Positions 35,838-47,963 of a DNA stretch of 64,000 nt are shown piece after piece. The notes beneath the pieces are model-generated. The model was not told the DNA's origin. It searched no databases and saw only the letters and a program-made list of their open reading frames with translations. Each line of letters begins with the position of its first letter. Within the stretch, counting starts at the first letter, position 1. The translations under genes and the position numbers were made by a program. Origin of the DNA: Centrapalus pauciflorus (lineage: Eukaryota > Streptophyta > Magnoliopsida > Asterales > Asteraceae); the NCBI GenBank assembly GCA_020465985.1, contig JAANYP010001181.1, positions 515,001 to 579,000 of the forward strand, written 5' to 3'.

Positions 35838-36179
35838 GATTCATATTCCATAAAGTGTTTAGTCTGTTCATAAAGAACAGGTTCTGTTCACAAAGAACAG
35901 AACACTTAGTATCTGTCCAAGCTGCTCAATAGAACAGAGCAGCATAAACAGTTTATGTCCAGCCTGTTCAGCAGACAGAACAGCTTGGACAATCTGCCTT
36001 TGTTGCAACAAATGCAACAGGGTAAACAACTTTGACTCTTATTGTGAATCACTTTTCAGGTTCCAATAAGGCATAAACAGGCCTTAAATTATACCTTCAA
36101 GTGCATCAAACAGGTTTGATTAAAAAATCTCCCCCTAAGATGTAGAGTAGGTTTGACTGAGGCCTTTTTGTGCCTAACA
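35838..36179 (-). repeat. 3' LTR of element C, second part
   Basis: Resumes at CATATTCCATAAAGTG, after B's right flank, and ends TGTGCCTAACA. With 21717-22479 it makes a complete LTR of about 1.1 kb. The polypurine tract is at 36180-36195. Confidence 0.92.
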
Positions 36180-36291
36180 ATCTCCCCCTATTTGCAATAA
36201 TCAGTCTAAGCTGATTTTATCAATAACCAATATATATTTTTACTATACATTTTGCTAAAATAAAATTACAACATCAAAGTAAAGTAAAAGA

Positions 36292-36298
<7 letters not shown>

Positions 36299-36354
<56 letters not shown>
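36299..36354. repeat. (TA)n microsatellite in element C
   Basis: AT run in the segment between polypurine tract and ORF3, where A has only a short TATATATACA; it expanded after insertion. ACATTAGTTGTA-type repeats follow at about 36390-36475. Confidence 0.92.
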
Positions 36355-36358
<4 letters not shown>

Positions 36359-36580
36359 TTTTGATTACATAAACAACACATGTTTTTGTAAAAGTACAAC
36401 TAATGTACTAGAGAATATTACAACTGATGTAAAAATAAAAATTACAACTAATGTAACCAAGTACAACTAATGTACATAAATTCAACAAGTTGGACTGTTG
36501 TTGATGGGAGCAAACAATGGAAAGTCTGTCCAACTGATGGACAACTTCCATTCTTCAGCTACTCAGATAGTAGATGGACT

Positions 36581-38618
36581 TCAAGACAGTGGTGGTGGCA
36601 ATCCTTCTTCAAACATTTTCTCGAGCTCCTCCCAGGCATCCTCAAAGTCCTATATTTCAACTCTGAGGAACATGAAATTGGGATGTTGAAGCTACCCTCT
36701 TTCATAGAAGCCTCTGAGCTGATCCCAGATGGCTGCTCTCCACTTTACGGATTGCCTAAAGGAGTTTGCAAGTCTGAATGCTACAAGATGTTTGAGACCA
36801 ACTTTGTGTAGGTCTGGTGTTCTTTGAAAGCACTTCTTCTTTGTCAGGGGATCTACAAAAAATGCCCCAAACTCAGGTTCTTCAATCAGCTTGCCTTCTT
36901 CAAATTCTACTCCTTTGGGCAGGCTGTAGTCTACTCCTTTGATCTCTACTGCATAATCACCTTGTTTAATCAAGATCAGGAGTTCCTCCAGCTCAGAATC
37001 CTTTCTATTCCTCTTGGCCTTTATTTTGGGGTAAGTCACTGAGACACCTTTACTTAATAGATTCCTTGGTTATCTGTAGCTTCCACTGTTTGCCTTTTCT
37101 TGAGATATGAACAGCTTTGACAATAGATTCCATGGCAAGTCTTCTATCAGCAACATCAAATAACTTTTTCCTTGCCAAGTTGTCAAACTAAATCTGGGCT
37201 TTTGCAGAGGATGCTTGGTTAAACCTGCTCACAGAGACCGGAGCACCCTTTTCTTGTCACCTTCCTTCTCAACCGCTGACTCTTTAGCAGCTTCAAGTAA
37301 TTTTCTTTGCACATCCAAAGAAGGCATTTTAATTTTTCTTGCCTCTTTGAATGCAAAGGATTTGGTAGCTTTGGCTGAGACTTCTTCCTTTCTTAGTCTT
37401 TCCAGGGCTTGGAGCTGTTCATCTCTGAACTCATAGTATTTCTCCATGCGAACACCCATTTCCTTAGCCATTGCCTTGTCAAACTTTAGCTGCGCTGCTC
37501 TTTGGTGGTCAGGGTCAAAAGCTGCTTTCTTCTTTCCTTTGACTGTTACAGCTTCAGGAACCTCTTCCTCCTCCTCCTCTTCTTCTTCCAAAATCAGTTG
37601 CCTCCTTCTGCCTGGCCTGTCCCCAGGAATGGATTCCTCCCCCTTAGTTTGTGCAGTGTTTGGAGATCCACCCTGAGTAGACTAAGCGGCTTCAGTGTGA
37701 TGGGAGACACCTGCAGTTGGATTTGTTTCTGATGCACCTGCTGCTTGACCAATAGATGCTGATTTCTCCTTAGAAGGAGAAGAGGTTTTCTCCCCCTTAG
37801 ACTTAGTCTTTGAGGCAGACAACTTCTCCCCCTTTGAAGGAGATGGACCAGAACCTTCAACAACTGGTCTGCCTGGAGAAACAAATTTAGCAGGGTTAGC
37901 AGCAGTTTTAGCCATAGGCTTGGGGCCAACCAGGCTATGCACTAAGAAAGCCAGATTGTCCTTAACCTCTGCAAGCTGGGTAAGGCAGTACTGAAGACAA
38001 GAGGATTGGGAAACAGCAATCGAGGACAGCTTAACAAGATTTTCTCTGTCAGAAGCTGTGAACAGAAAACTTCGAAGTTGTTCAAGATGTAACTCAGTAG
38101 AGTCCTGCACATCATCAAGATTTGCTGACACAGAATTGGACAGAGAGACAAGGAGAGTGTTTAAGCTGGCCAATGTTGTAGGAAGGGTAGTAGTGCAAGT
38201 GGTGAGGAGAGTAGACAGCTGCTGGGAAATGGCTGTCATGGAGGACACAGAGTCCTGTTGATGTGAGAAGATAGAGGAGAGAGTAGTGGAGATGTTTTGC
38301 AGCTGTGCAATGAGTGCAAGCAGTTGTGAGGATTGGTCAGTTTGAGGGGTGGTTGGAAAGGAATTCTTGAACAAATCAAAGAATCCTTGGAGCTGTGCAG
38401 ACATAGAGTCTGAGATTATTGAGGGTAGAGAAGTCATGGAATGTTCCAAAGGTCTAACTTTGTTGGTCAGCAAAGAAAGCTGATCCTTCAAAGGAAGATC
38501 TTTTGGGGATGGGGGAGTATGGGTTGATTGTTTGGATTTTGTAGAGGGTGATGAATGAGATGAGGATGAGGCTGGAGTTTGAGGATGTGATGGAGAGGTA
38601 AGGGTGACTTTGGAGAGA
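36581..38618 (-). pseudogene. element C ORF3, C-terminal half
   Basis: Continues, across the D insertion, the N-terminal half at 54989-56945. It contains the helix-rich region, a Glu run near 37560-37592, the basic helical region and the C-terminal block, ending at TGA 36581-36583. About 190 bp are missing near 37060, between the QWKLQIT motif and YPKIK. There are also a stop at 37682 and frameshifts near 37600 and 37230. The 38619 boundary is the AGTTC target site of D. Confidence 0.82.
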
Positions 38619-38623
38619 AGTTC
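38619..38623. repeat. target-site duplication AGTTC of element D, left copy
   Basis: Repeated exactly at 54984-54988. Confidence 0.94.
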
Positions 38624-39082
38624 TGTTAGGCACAAAAAGGCCTCAGTCAAACCTGTTCTGCATCTGAGGGGGAGATTCTTAATCAAGCCTGTTGATGCAT
38701 TTGAAGGTTGAATTTAAGGCTTGTTATATGCCTTATTGAGACCTAAAAATGATTTGCAATATCAGCCCAAAGCTGTTCTATGTGTTGCATGTGTTACAAC
38801 AAAGGCAGTTTGCCCAAGCTGTTCAGTCTGCTGAACAGGCTGGACATAAGCTGTCTACGCTGTTCTACACTGGTGAGCAGCTTGGGTAGTTTACAAGTGT
38901 TCTGTTCTTTGTGAACAGGCTAAACACTTCATGGAATATGTTTCCAAGTCCTCATGTATTGTTTTTGGCTACAAGATCAGTTTACAAAGTCGAAGACAAA
39001 GTGGAAATCAGAACTGCTCAGCCTGCCCACGCTGTTCTGTTACATGAAGACAAAAGGATATTTGAAAGAGGGTGACAGACCT
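38624..39082 (+). repeat. 5' LTR of element D, first part
   Basis: Starts TGTTAGGCAC and stops at GGTGACAGACCT, the insertion point of the gypsy element. 39078-39082 is the left copy of that element's TSD (GACCT). Confidence 0.93.
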
Positions 39083-41004
39083 TGTGACGCCCTCTTGCTT
39101 TGATATTGTAATTGAAATCACCAGGATCAACAAACAACCCAATGTATAATATGACAATTGAAATTGAGTACTTAAATCAGAATTAAGCAAATCCACACTA
39201 AAGCAATAAAAGAAGATGTCTACAGTGAATAAGTCTAGCTATTACATCAACATAATTGTTTAAAAGTCAAGTAATCCCAGCCCCAAAGCTATATCGTCGT
39301 GTACCAATAGCTTCTAAGTCTCCGGGATATTGAAGTGAAATGCTTAAGTAGAAGGTCCAACTACTCCTTTGCCTTTGCCTGAAAACATTGTGAGTCAACT
39401 GTAAGCTAAATTGCTTAGTGAGATAACAGATTATGCAAAGAACAAATATTTCTTTACAAGCAATGCTTAACCATGGGAAGTGTAAGCCCCATGTATGTGA
39501 AATCAAGCAGTGTAAGCCTCAATGTATGTGCAAACCATGCAATGCAAGCATGGGTTGGCAGTTCAAATGCTGATCGGGGATGTGTCGAACCTGACGGGAT
39601 AACGAGTGGGATGATCAGTTCCAGACAGTGGCCTACTGTCAGCCCCAGTCCAGGTCACATCAGATTGTGAAGTAATGATCATGCAGTGCAAGCATGATGT
39701 AAATAGATGCACTTTCAAATGAACGCTGGCTACATGTGTGTTACATGTCAAGTACGAGTGTGCATCATAACAACAAATCATGTACGAGTGCCAAATGATG
39801 TATATGAACAATGTGAACATGGCATTGAATATATAAACTTGAATGCAAAAACAATAAATGTTAGAATGACAATCTGTTACTCACAGTGATTGGTATTGTG
39901 CAATTTGTCTCTGAATCAATTTGTGTTTTGATAACACCACAATGATCTGTAAAGTAAGTGAAATAGTGATTTTGTGTCAGTAACTGCATAAAACTTATAT
40001 TCTGTAAACTAAATGTAATTGGGTCTGAATTCGGACCACATCCGAATTCGGATGGTCCGAATTGTAGATGGTCCGAAATAGGCTAGGTGATCCGAAATAT
40101 GTGTGGTCCGAGGTGGGTATTGGTCCAAATTGGGGGTAGGATCCAAAATGGGTAGGATCCGAATTTGGGATGGGGGTCCGAATTGGGACAGGGTCCGAAC
40201 TGACCTTTGGTCCGAAATGGATGAAGGTCCGAATTTGGAGGGATCCGAATTAGGATGGATCATCAGTCCGGTTTCATACTTAATAATTTCCAGATTTTCC
40301 AGATTATTCATTCCGGTCAGTTCATGCATGTTTTTGAATCTAGCATTGTAAATATGAACTTGTAGGCTATCTTTTAACTTAAATCATAACACTAATGTAC
40401 CAAATTAACCCATTTTTGTTCCTTTTTCATCATGTATCGATGAACACACACATAATTCCAAAAATCATACTTAGGGTGCGAATCTGATTCTGAAACTTGG
40501 TATACTACGTCATACATGTTCGATTTTAACATTTCATCAATAATATACAACATGCATAAACATATGCATCTTAAATCTATGATTCGGTTTCTTATAAAAA
40601 CCGAACCCAAACATCAAAATATTGAAATTTTGAGTGATTCTTACCTCAAATCGTTTGTTGTAGTAGTTATAGTTCCTAAATTGCAACTTGAATCCAACTT
40701 TTGCACTTAAAATTATTGATTTCTTGAGTGTTCCTTGGATGAAGCCGAGAGAGAGAGAGAGTAGAGAGAGAGTGAGAGAGAGAGAGAGAGAGTAGTGAGA
40801 GAATGAATTTTGAAATTATGAACTCTAATTCCCTTTTTATTTGTCACTTAAACTTATTTGCACATTATACCCCTCAACTTCGTATTTTCTTGCTTAACTG
40901 ATATTATGATCAAAGTAAACTTAAATTGACATAATCATTCATTAATACAATAATTGAGTCCTTAAAATTGTAAATTACGTAAACTTAAAATTTGGGATGT
41001 TACA
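39083..41004 (-). repeat. 3' LTR of gypsy element E
   Basis: 1922 bp, TGTGACGCCC to GGGATGTTACA on the plus strand. Contains the GGTCCGAA array (about 40022-40265) and a (GA)n tract (about 40747-40797). About 3 differences per 100 bp from the other LTR in the first 200 bp compared. Confidence 0.94.
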
Positions 41005-41041
41005 GCATGGGCTCCACCACGCCTATACTTCGTCTGCGAAG

Positions 41042-43639
41042 TCATGTTGCGCTAAACAGACTTGGGTACTTAGTCTTCATGTCTTCTTCCGATTCCCAAG
41101 TATGATTAGCTCCCCGATGATGCTTCCACTTGACCAGCACCATCCTGACATCTTTGTTTCGTAGCTTTTTGACTTTTGTTTCTAAAATACACTCCAGCTC
41201 ATAAACGAACCTTAGTCGTTCGTCAATCATAATGTCTGAATGGTCAGTCCATGGTTCCCTTTCGGGCACCAGACTCTTTCTTAAGTATCCAACATGGAAG
41301 ACCGGGTGAAATCCCGATAACTCCTCCGGCAAGTCCAAATGATAGGATTGATTCCCAACATTTTCTAGTATCCGGAAGGGTCCTACAAATCGAGGAGATA
41401 ACTTTCCTCGCTTAACAAATCTGGTCACAGCTTTCATTGGGGACACCTTCAAGTAGACCCAATCATCCTTCTGAAACTCTATCGCTTTGTGACGGCGATC
41501 GTGATAGTTCTTTTGTCGATGTTGCGCCGTTTTCATGTACTGTCTAATGAGTTGGATCTTCTCATTGGTTTCTTGCAATAAGTCAGGACCAGCTATTGGA
41601 GTTTCTCCTATTTCCCTCCAACATGTCGGAGTCCTACACTTTCTGCCATACAGGAACTCGAATGGTGTCATCTTGATTGTGGAATGGTAACTATTGTTGT
41701 AGGAGAATTCAACCAATGGGAGGTGATCGTCCCAGTTACCACCCAAATCCATGACAAACGCTCTGAGCATGTCTTCCAGAGTCAGAATTGTTCTTTCACT
41801 CTGCCCATCGGATTGAGGTCTGTAAGCAGTACTCATTGCAATACGAGTACCAAGACCGTTTTGCAGAGCAGCCTAGAAGTTGGAAGTGAATCTACTATCT
41901 CGGTCAGAGACAATAGACTTAAGCACACCATGCCTAATGATGATTTCGTTTACGTAGATCTGGGCAAGACGGTCCAGTGAATATGTTTCTCGAATGGGAA
42001 TGAAGTGCGCAGATTTTGTTAATCGGTCAACAATGACCCAAATGGCATCATGTTGACGACGTGTCTTTGGTAGCTTTGTTACAAAGTCCATAGTAATTTG
42101 GTCCCACTTCCATTCTGGGATAGGAAGAGGTTGCATACTACCATAGGGTTGTTGGTGTTCTGCTTAGACTAATCGACAAGTTCTGCACCTTTCTACGTAT
42201 TGACCGACATCTCTTTTCAACCCTGGCCACCAGAAGTCGGCTTTCAAGTCATTGTACATTTTCGTGTTTCCAGGGTGAATTGAGAACTTAGATTGATGAG
42301 CTTCTGCAAGAATTACTTCTTGCATGTTCCCGAACTTAGGAACCCAAACTCTACCGTACACACCTTTAAGTCCAGTTCCATCGTCTTGCATTAATGGCAA
42401 CTGTATTATGATGTTCTCATCCTTTACATTCTCCTCCTTTAAGGCCTGCAACTGAGCAGCCCTTACGTCGTCTATAATTGTTGAAGTCAGTATCGTGGAA
42501 GTCAAGGCATAGCAGTATGCCTTGCAGTATGCTTTCCGGCTTAGGGCATCAGCCACTACGTTGGCTTTCCTTGGATGGTACAAGATCTCGCTGTCGTAAT
42601 CTTTAATCAGCTCCATTGACCTTCTCTGCCTCATATTCAAGTCCTTCTGACTGAATATATACTTCAAACTTTTGTGATCGGTATAGAGCTGACATTCGGT
42701 TCCGTACAAGTTGTTTCTCCATAGCTTGAGAGCGAAAGTCACAGCAGTTAGCTCTAGATCATGAGTAGAGTAATCTTTCTCATGAGGTTTGAGCTGTCTA
42801 GACGCATATGCTATGACATTTACTTTTTGCATTAGAACAGCACCCAAACCCATGCCTGATGCATCTGTGTAAACTACAAAGTCTTCGTTCCCTTCTGGCA
42901 GGGTTAAAACTGGTGCTTCACTTAGTAGCTGCTTCAATTTGTCAAAAGCTACGTGTTGTTCTTCTTTCCAAAAGAAGGTCGTGTTCTTGCGAGTAAGCTT
43001 TGTGAGCGGAACGGCTATCTTTGAAAAATCTTTGATGAATCGGCGGTAATAACCAGCCAATCCCAAAAAGCTACGAATTTCGGAGGCGTTGGGAGGTGAT
43101 TCCCAGTTCTGGATAGCTTCGATCTTTACAGGATCAACAGCAATCCCAGCACCAGATATCACATGCCCCAAGAATTGGATCTGAATTGAATATTGAGTAA
43201 GTACAAGTTAACAAAGAGTTTATGATTGAGTATAAGGACCATGAAATTGTTTCGAATGTTGAGAGGTACCTGCCTCAACCAGAATTCACATTTTGAGAAT
43301 TTGGCATCAAGTCGCTCTTTGCGCAGCAACTCTAGCAATTCTCGCAAATGTGCAGCATGATCCTCTTTGGTCTTTGAATAGATGAGAATGTCATCGATGA
43401 ACACGATGACCGATTTGTCGAGCATTGGTCGGCAGACTCGATTCATGAGATCCATGAAAGCAGCCGGCGCATTTGTAAGACCGAATGGCATTACCAGAAA
43501 CTCGTAGTGTCCGTAATGAGTTCTGAAAGCCGTCTTTGGAATGTCATCAGAATGTACTTTAAGTTGATGATAACCCGAACGAAGATCAATCTTCGAGAAG
43601 TAGCTTGCGCCTTGTAATTGGTCGAAGAGATCATCAATG
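41042..43639 (-). pseudogene. gypsy element E pol: RT (partial), RNase H, integrase, chromodomain
   Basis: The reading starts inside RT at IDDLFDQLQGASYFSKIDL. RT catalytic FIDDILIYS is near 43400. RNase H: YTDASGMGLGAVL, YTDHKSLKY, VVADALSRK. The integrase zinc region (HPGNTKMYNDL, CRTCRLV) is near 42170-42270, with core DFVTKLP, VSDRDSRF and the SDGQSERT motif. The C-terminus has VLVKWKHH and HTWESEEDMK, a chromodomain, ending at 41042. Two in-frame stops, TAA (about 42161) and TAG (about 41873), are both explained by single C-to-T type changes from likely CAA and TGG codons. An 89-nt GT-AG insertion (43181-43269) separates the RT core from the IQFLGHVIS motif; without it the frame is continuous. 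Confidence 0.92.
43181..43269 (-). other. candidate spliceosomal intron in gypsy pol
   Basis: On the minus strand, GAGGCAG then GTACCT opens the segment and TTCAATTCAG closes it before ATCCAATTC. It is AT-rich, 89 nt, phase 0. Joining the flanks gives FWLRQ followed by IQFLGHVIS, the expected family sequence. With the segment retained, translation leaves the conserved frame and ends within about 40 codons. Confidence 0.7.
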
Positions 43640-45540
43640 TTTGATATTATAATTGAAATCACCAGGATCAACAAACAACCCAATGTATAATATGATAATT
43701 AAAATTGAGTACTTAAATCAGAATTAAGCAAATCCACACTAAAGCAATAAAAGTAGATGTCTACAGTGAATAAGTCTAGCTGTTACATCAACATAATTGT
43801 TTAAAAGTCAAGTAATCCCAGCCCCAAAATTATATCGTCTGTGTACCAATAGCTTCTAAGTCTCTGGGATATTGAAGTGAAATGCTTAAGTAGAAGGTCC
43901 AACAACTCCTTTGCCTTTGCCTGAAAACATTGTGAGTCAACTGTAAGCTAAATTGCTTAGTGAGATAACAGATTTTGCAAACAACAAATATTTCTTTACA
44001 AGCAATGCTTAACCATGGGCAGTGTAAGCCCCATGTATGTGAAATCAGGCAGTGTAAGCCTCAATGTATGTGTAAACCATGTAGTGCAAGCATGGGTTGG
44101 CAGTTCAAATGCTGATCGGGGATGTGCCGAACCTGACGGGATAACGAGCGGGATGATCAGTCCCCGACAGTAGCCTGCTGTCAGCCCCAGTCCAGGTCGC
44201 ATCAGATTGTGAAGTAATGATCATGCAGTGCAAGCATGATGTATATAGATGCACTTTCAAATGAACGCTGGCTACATGTGTGTTACATGTCAAGTACGAG
44301 TGTGCATCATAACAACAAATCATGTACGAGTGCCAAATGATGTATATGAACAATGTGAACATGGCATTGAATATATAAACATGAATGCAAAAACAATAAA
44401 TGTTAGAATGACAATCTGTTACTCACAGTGATTGGTATTGTGCAATTTGTCTCTGAATCAATCTGTGTTTTGATAACACCACAATGATCTGTAAAGTAAG
44501 TGTAATAGTGATTTTGTGTCAGTAATTGCATAAAACTTATATTCTGTAAACTAAATGTAATTGGGTCTGAATTCGAACCACATCCGAATTCGGATGGTCC
44601 GAATTGTAGATGGTCCGAAATAGGCTAGGTGATCCGAAATATGTGTGGTCCGAGGTGGGTATTAGTCCGAATTGGGGGTAGGATCCGAATTTGGGATGGG
44701 GGTCCGAATTGGGACAGGGTCCGAACTAACCATTGGTCCGAAATGGATGAAGGTCCGAATTTGGAGGGATCCGAATTAGGATGGATCATCAGTCCGGTTT
44801 CATACTTAATAATTTCCAGATTTTCCAGATTATTCATTCCGGTCAGTTCATGCATGTTTTTGAATCTAGCATTGTAAATATGAACTTGTAGGCTATCTTT
44901 TAACTTAAATCATAACACTAATGTACCAAATTAACCCATTTTTGTTCCTTTTTCATCATGTATCGATGAACACACACACTAAAACAGACACATAATTCTA
45001 AAAATCATACTTAGGGTGCGAATCTGATTCTGAAACTTGGTATACTACATCATACATGTTCGATTTTAACACTTCATCAATAATATACAACATGCATAAA
45101 GATTTGCATCTTACATCTATGATTCGGTTTCTTATAAAAACCGAACCCAAACATCAAAATATTGAAATTTTGAGTGATTCTTACCTCAAATTGTTTGTTG
45201 TAGTAGTTATAGTTCCTAAATTGCAACTTGAATCCAACTTTTGCACTTAAAATTATTGATTTCTTGAGTGTTCCTTGGATGAAGCCGAGAGAGAGAGAGT
45301 AGAGAGAGAGAGTGAGAGAGAGAGAGAGTAGTGAGAGAATGAATTTTGAAATTATGAACTCTAATTCCCTTTTTATTTGTCACTTTAATTTATTTGCACA
45401 TTATACCCCTCAACTTCGTATTTTCTTGCTTAACTGATATTATGATCAAAGTAAACTTAAATTGACATAATCATTCATTAATACAATAATTGAGTCCTTA
45501 AAATTGTAAATTACATAAACTTAAAATTTGGGATGTTACA
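43640..45540 (-). repeat. 5' LTR of gypsy element E, internal end deleted
   Basis: 1901 bp. The first 16 bases (plus-strand order) are missing; it begins at TTTGATATT fused to RT sequence. Carries the GGTCCGAA array (about 44566-44790) and (GA)n (about 45288-45335). The outer end is intact and followed by the TSD GACCT. Confidence 0.94.
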
Positions 45541-46194
45541 GACCTTTTTCTTATATCAAAATAGGCCTTAACAAATGAAGAAAGACGCAAAGTTGACATT
45601 CCTTATTTAGTTAAAGCAAATGCAACAGTAGACAAAGTGAAAAGACAAAAGTTCTGCTGCATAAAAGCATGTCTGCTTTTTAGAATGTGCAGAAAAGCTT
45701 ATGTTGTCTTTTCAATAGGACTTTTCACTTTTACCTTTCATCCAATGAAGTAGCTTCTCTTAGATCCTCTGAGTAAGTATAAAAGGAGTCTTCCAAGGAT
45801 TGAAAAAGATAAGCCAAAAAGCTAAGTGCTGAATCCAAGAGTGAACGTGCATTCAAGTGTGTCTTTCATGCATGCAAGTCTGCTTAGATAAAACAGTGCT
45901 TTGTGTCTAAGCTGTTCTTATCCAAGCTGTTCCTCTGAGTCTTGTAAACACAGTGAGTGATTCTTAGTGAGTGTATTCATTGTAATTAGTTTAAGTCTGT
46001 CTTAGACTAGTTAAACATACTGTTGTATCTGTCATCTCAGCTTGAACCTTTCCGCATTCAAGCTCGTTTGTAATTAACATTTGTTGATAATACATACAAA
46101 CATTGAGAAAATTGTGTGTAGTTTTTAAATAGCTGTATTCACCCCCCCTCTACAGCTTAAGGCTATATACTTGGGATATCTTTTGGGACCTACA
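45541..46194 (+). repeat. 5' LTR of element D, second part, with E's right TSD
   Basis: 45541-45545 is GACCT, the right TSD of E. From 45546 the LTR of D continues to GGGACCTACA at 46194. TATA box TATAAAAGG at 45778-45786. The U3 small ORF has lost its ATG here. Confidence 0.92.
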
Positions 46195-46196
46195 AC

Positions 46197-46208
46197 TGGT
46201 ATCAGAGC
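46197..46208 (+). other. primer binding site of element D (initiator Met tRNA)
   Basis: TGGTATCAGAGC, two bases after the LTR. Confidence 0.93.
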
Positions 46209-46256
46209 AGTTTAGAGTGTGTGTCATTCTAGATCTCTCATTCTCCCAAAGTTTCC

Positions 46257-47963
46257 ATGGACAACAGTGCTGCAAGTTCCTCATACTATGACAATGGCTC
46301 AATGGGCAAACCTCCAAAGTTCAATCATCAGAACTTTTCTGGTTGGAAGTGCAGAATGATGCTCTACTTAGAGAATCTGGATGTACAACTACCAGAGATT
46401 GTGATGAAGGGTCCCTATGTGCCAACCTCTGTTACAACTATAACTCCTGCTGTTGAAGGAGCTGCTCCTGAAACCAGAACATTTGAGAAAGCAAAAGCTC
46501 AATGGTCTGATGAAGACAAAAGGTTGGTGGCTCTTGATGCAAAGGCCAGAAATAACCTGGTCATCTCTCTGCTTGATGATGTGTTCAAACAGGTTGAGAA
46601 AATGAAGACTGCAAAAGAGATGTGGGATACTTTGTGTACCGTCTATGATGGACCTACAATCACACTGGATAACAGGATTAACAATCTTGTTAGACAGTAT
46701 GAACTTTTCTTTGCAAAACCAAAGGAGACTCTCACTGAAACCTACACCAGGTTTACTGCTCTTGTTAATGATCTCAAAGCTGTTGGGATCACCAAAGACA
46801 GCCTGACTCTGGTGAACAAATTTTTAGACATCCTACCTGAAGAATGGAATTACTTTTCTACAATCTTAAGAAATTCAGGTACCATCAGAAGTATGGATCT
46901 TGTTAATCTGTATGGATCCTTGCTGAATGATGAGCAGTGAAGGCAACAGAAGAGAAATGCCTTGGAAATGTCTAAGAAAGGTGCAGCCTTTGTGGCCAGC
47001 GTGAGACAACCTGTAAGTCAGATGGGTGATGTGTTCACTCAACCTGATCAACAGGCTGATGATAAGGAGGAAGTTTCTGATGAGGAAGACAATGCAGATC
47101 TTGCTGAACTGGATGATGAGCAAATGATAGCCATTCTTTTCAAAAGGTTCAACAAGAAAAGGTTTGGAAGAAACATGCTGCAGGGAAGCTCAAATGCTGT
47201 TAAAAAGAAGGCATTTGATAAGACCAAAGCTGAGTGCTTCAAATGTGGCAAACCTGGCCATATAGCTACTGACTGTGTGTCAAAAGCTGTTGGTCAGTCA
47301 TCCAAACCACACAAGACAAACAGGGATGATGGCTATAGGGTTAAGTACCTTATGGCTATGGCAAAGCTGAGGAAGTTGGAAAACTCAGTGGTTTCCAACC
47401 GACAAAAGGGACTCATGGCAGAGACTTGTGACTGGGAGGAGTCTGATTCATCTTCAGATGAAGAAGACAATCAATGTCTGATGGCCAACACTGATGTCCC
47501 ATCAACAAGCAACTTCAAACAGGATCTGGCTAAAGCTGAAGCCTTCAGCAGCTTGGAGAACTGGAACCCTACAATGATGTATAATGTACAAAATTTTATG
47601 AATTACAGTTCTGAAGAAAAAGTTAAAATGTTTGAATACATGCTCGTTGATTTGAAAGCTGCTGTTGAGAAGCATACTGTTTTATCATCTGAAAAAATCT
47701 AAGCTTAAAGCTGATCTTGAAACAAAATCCAGTAAACTGGACAGTTTCCATAAGTTGGAAACTAAGCTTGATGAATTAAAACACATCAACTCCATTTTAC
47801 TGGAAGAAAAGAGATAAACAGATATAAAACATGCTAAGCTTCAAAAGATAGTTGACTCTTGGTGCCAATCTGCACAAAAAGTCAGCCATTACATAAGTCA
47901 GCAGATCCCTGCACAAATACAAGCCTATCTTGGAGGGGATCTTGACACAACAGCTTCTATTGG
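46257..47963 (+). pseudogene. element D gag, truncated by internal deletion
   Basis: ATG at 46257 (MDNSAASSSYYDNG). The capsid-like part is open to 46940, where TGA interrupts (DEQ, then RQQKRNA). The frame resumes with a CCHC knuckle, CFKCGKPGHIATDC, near 47240, and the coiled-coil linker, with a frameshift near 47695. The sequence ends inside LGGDLDTTAS at about 47963, where it is fused to RT. The second knuckle and the gag stop are gone. Confidence 0.9.

Larger units (their letters stand above)
39083..45540 (-). mobile_element. Ty3/gypsy chromovirus E (Tekay/Del-like), internally deleted
   Basis: Minus strand, 6458 bp, with a perfect TSD GACCT (39078-39082, 45541-45545). Pol order RT-RNase H-integrase places it in Ty3/gypsy, and a C-terminal chromodomain makes it a chromovirus. 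The LTR length near 1.9 kb, TGTAACATCCC start and chromodomain suggest the Tekay/Del clade (inference). Gag, protease and the N-terminal RT are deleted, together with the last 16 bases of the 5' LTR in the element's sense. Confidence 0.94.
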
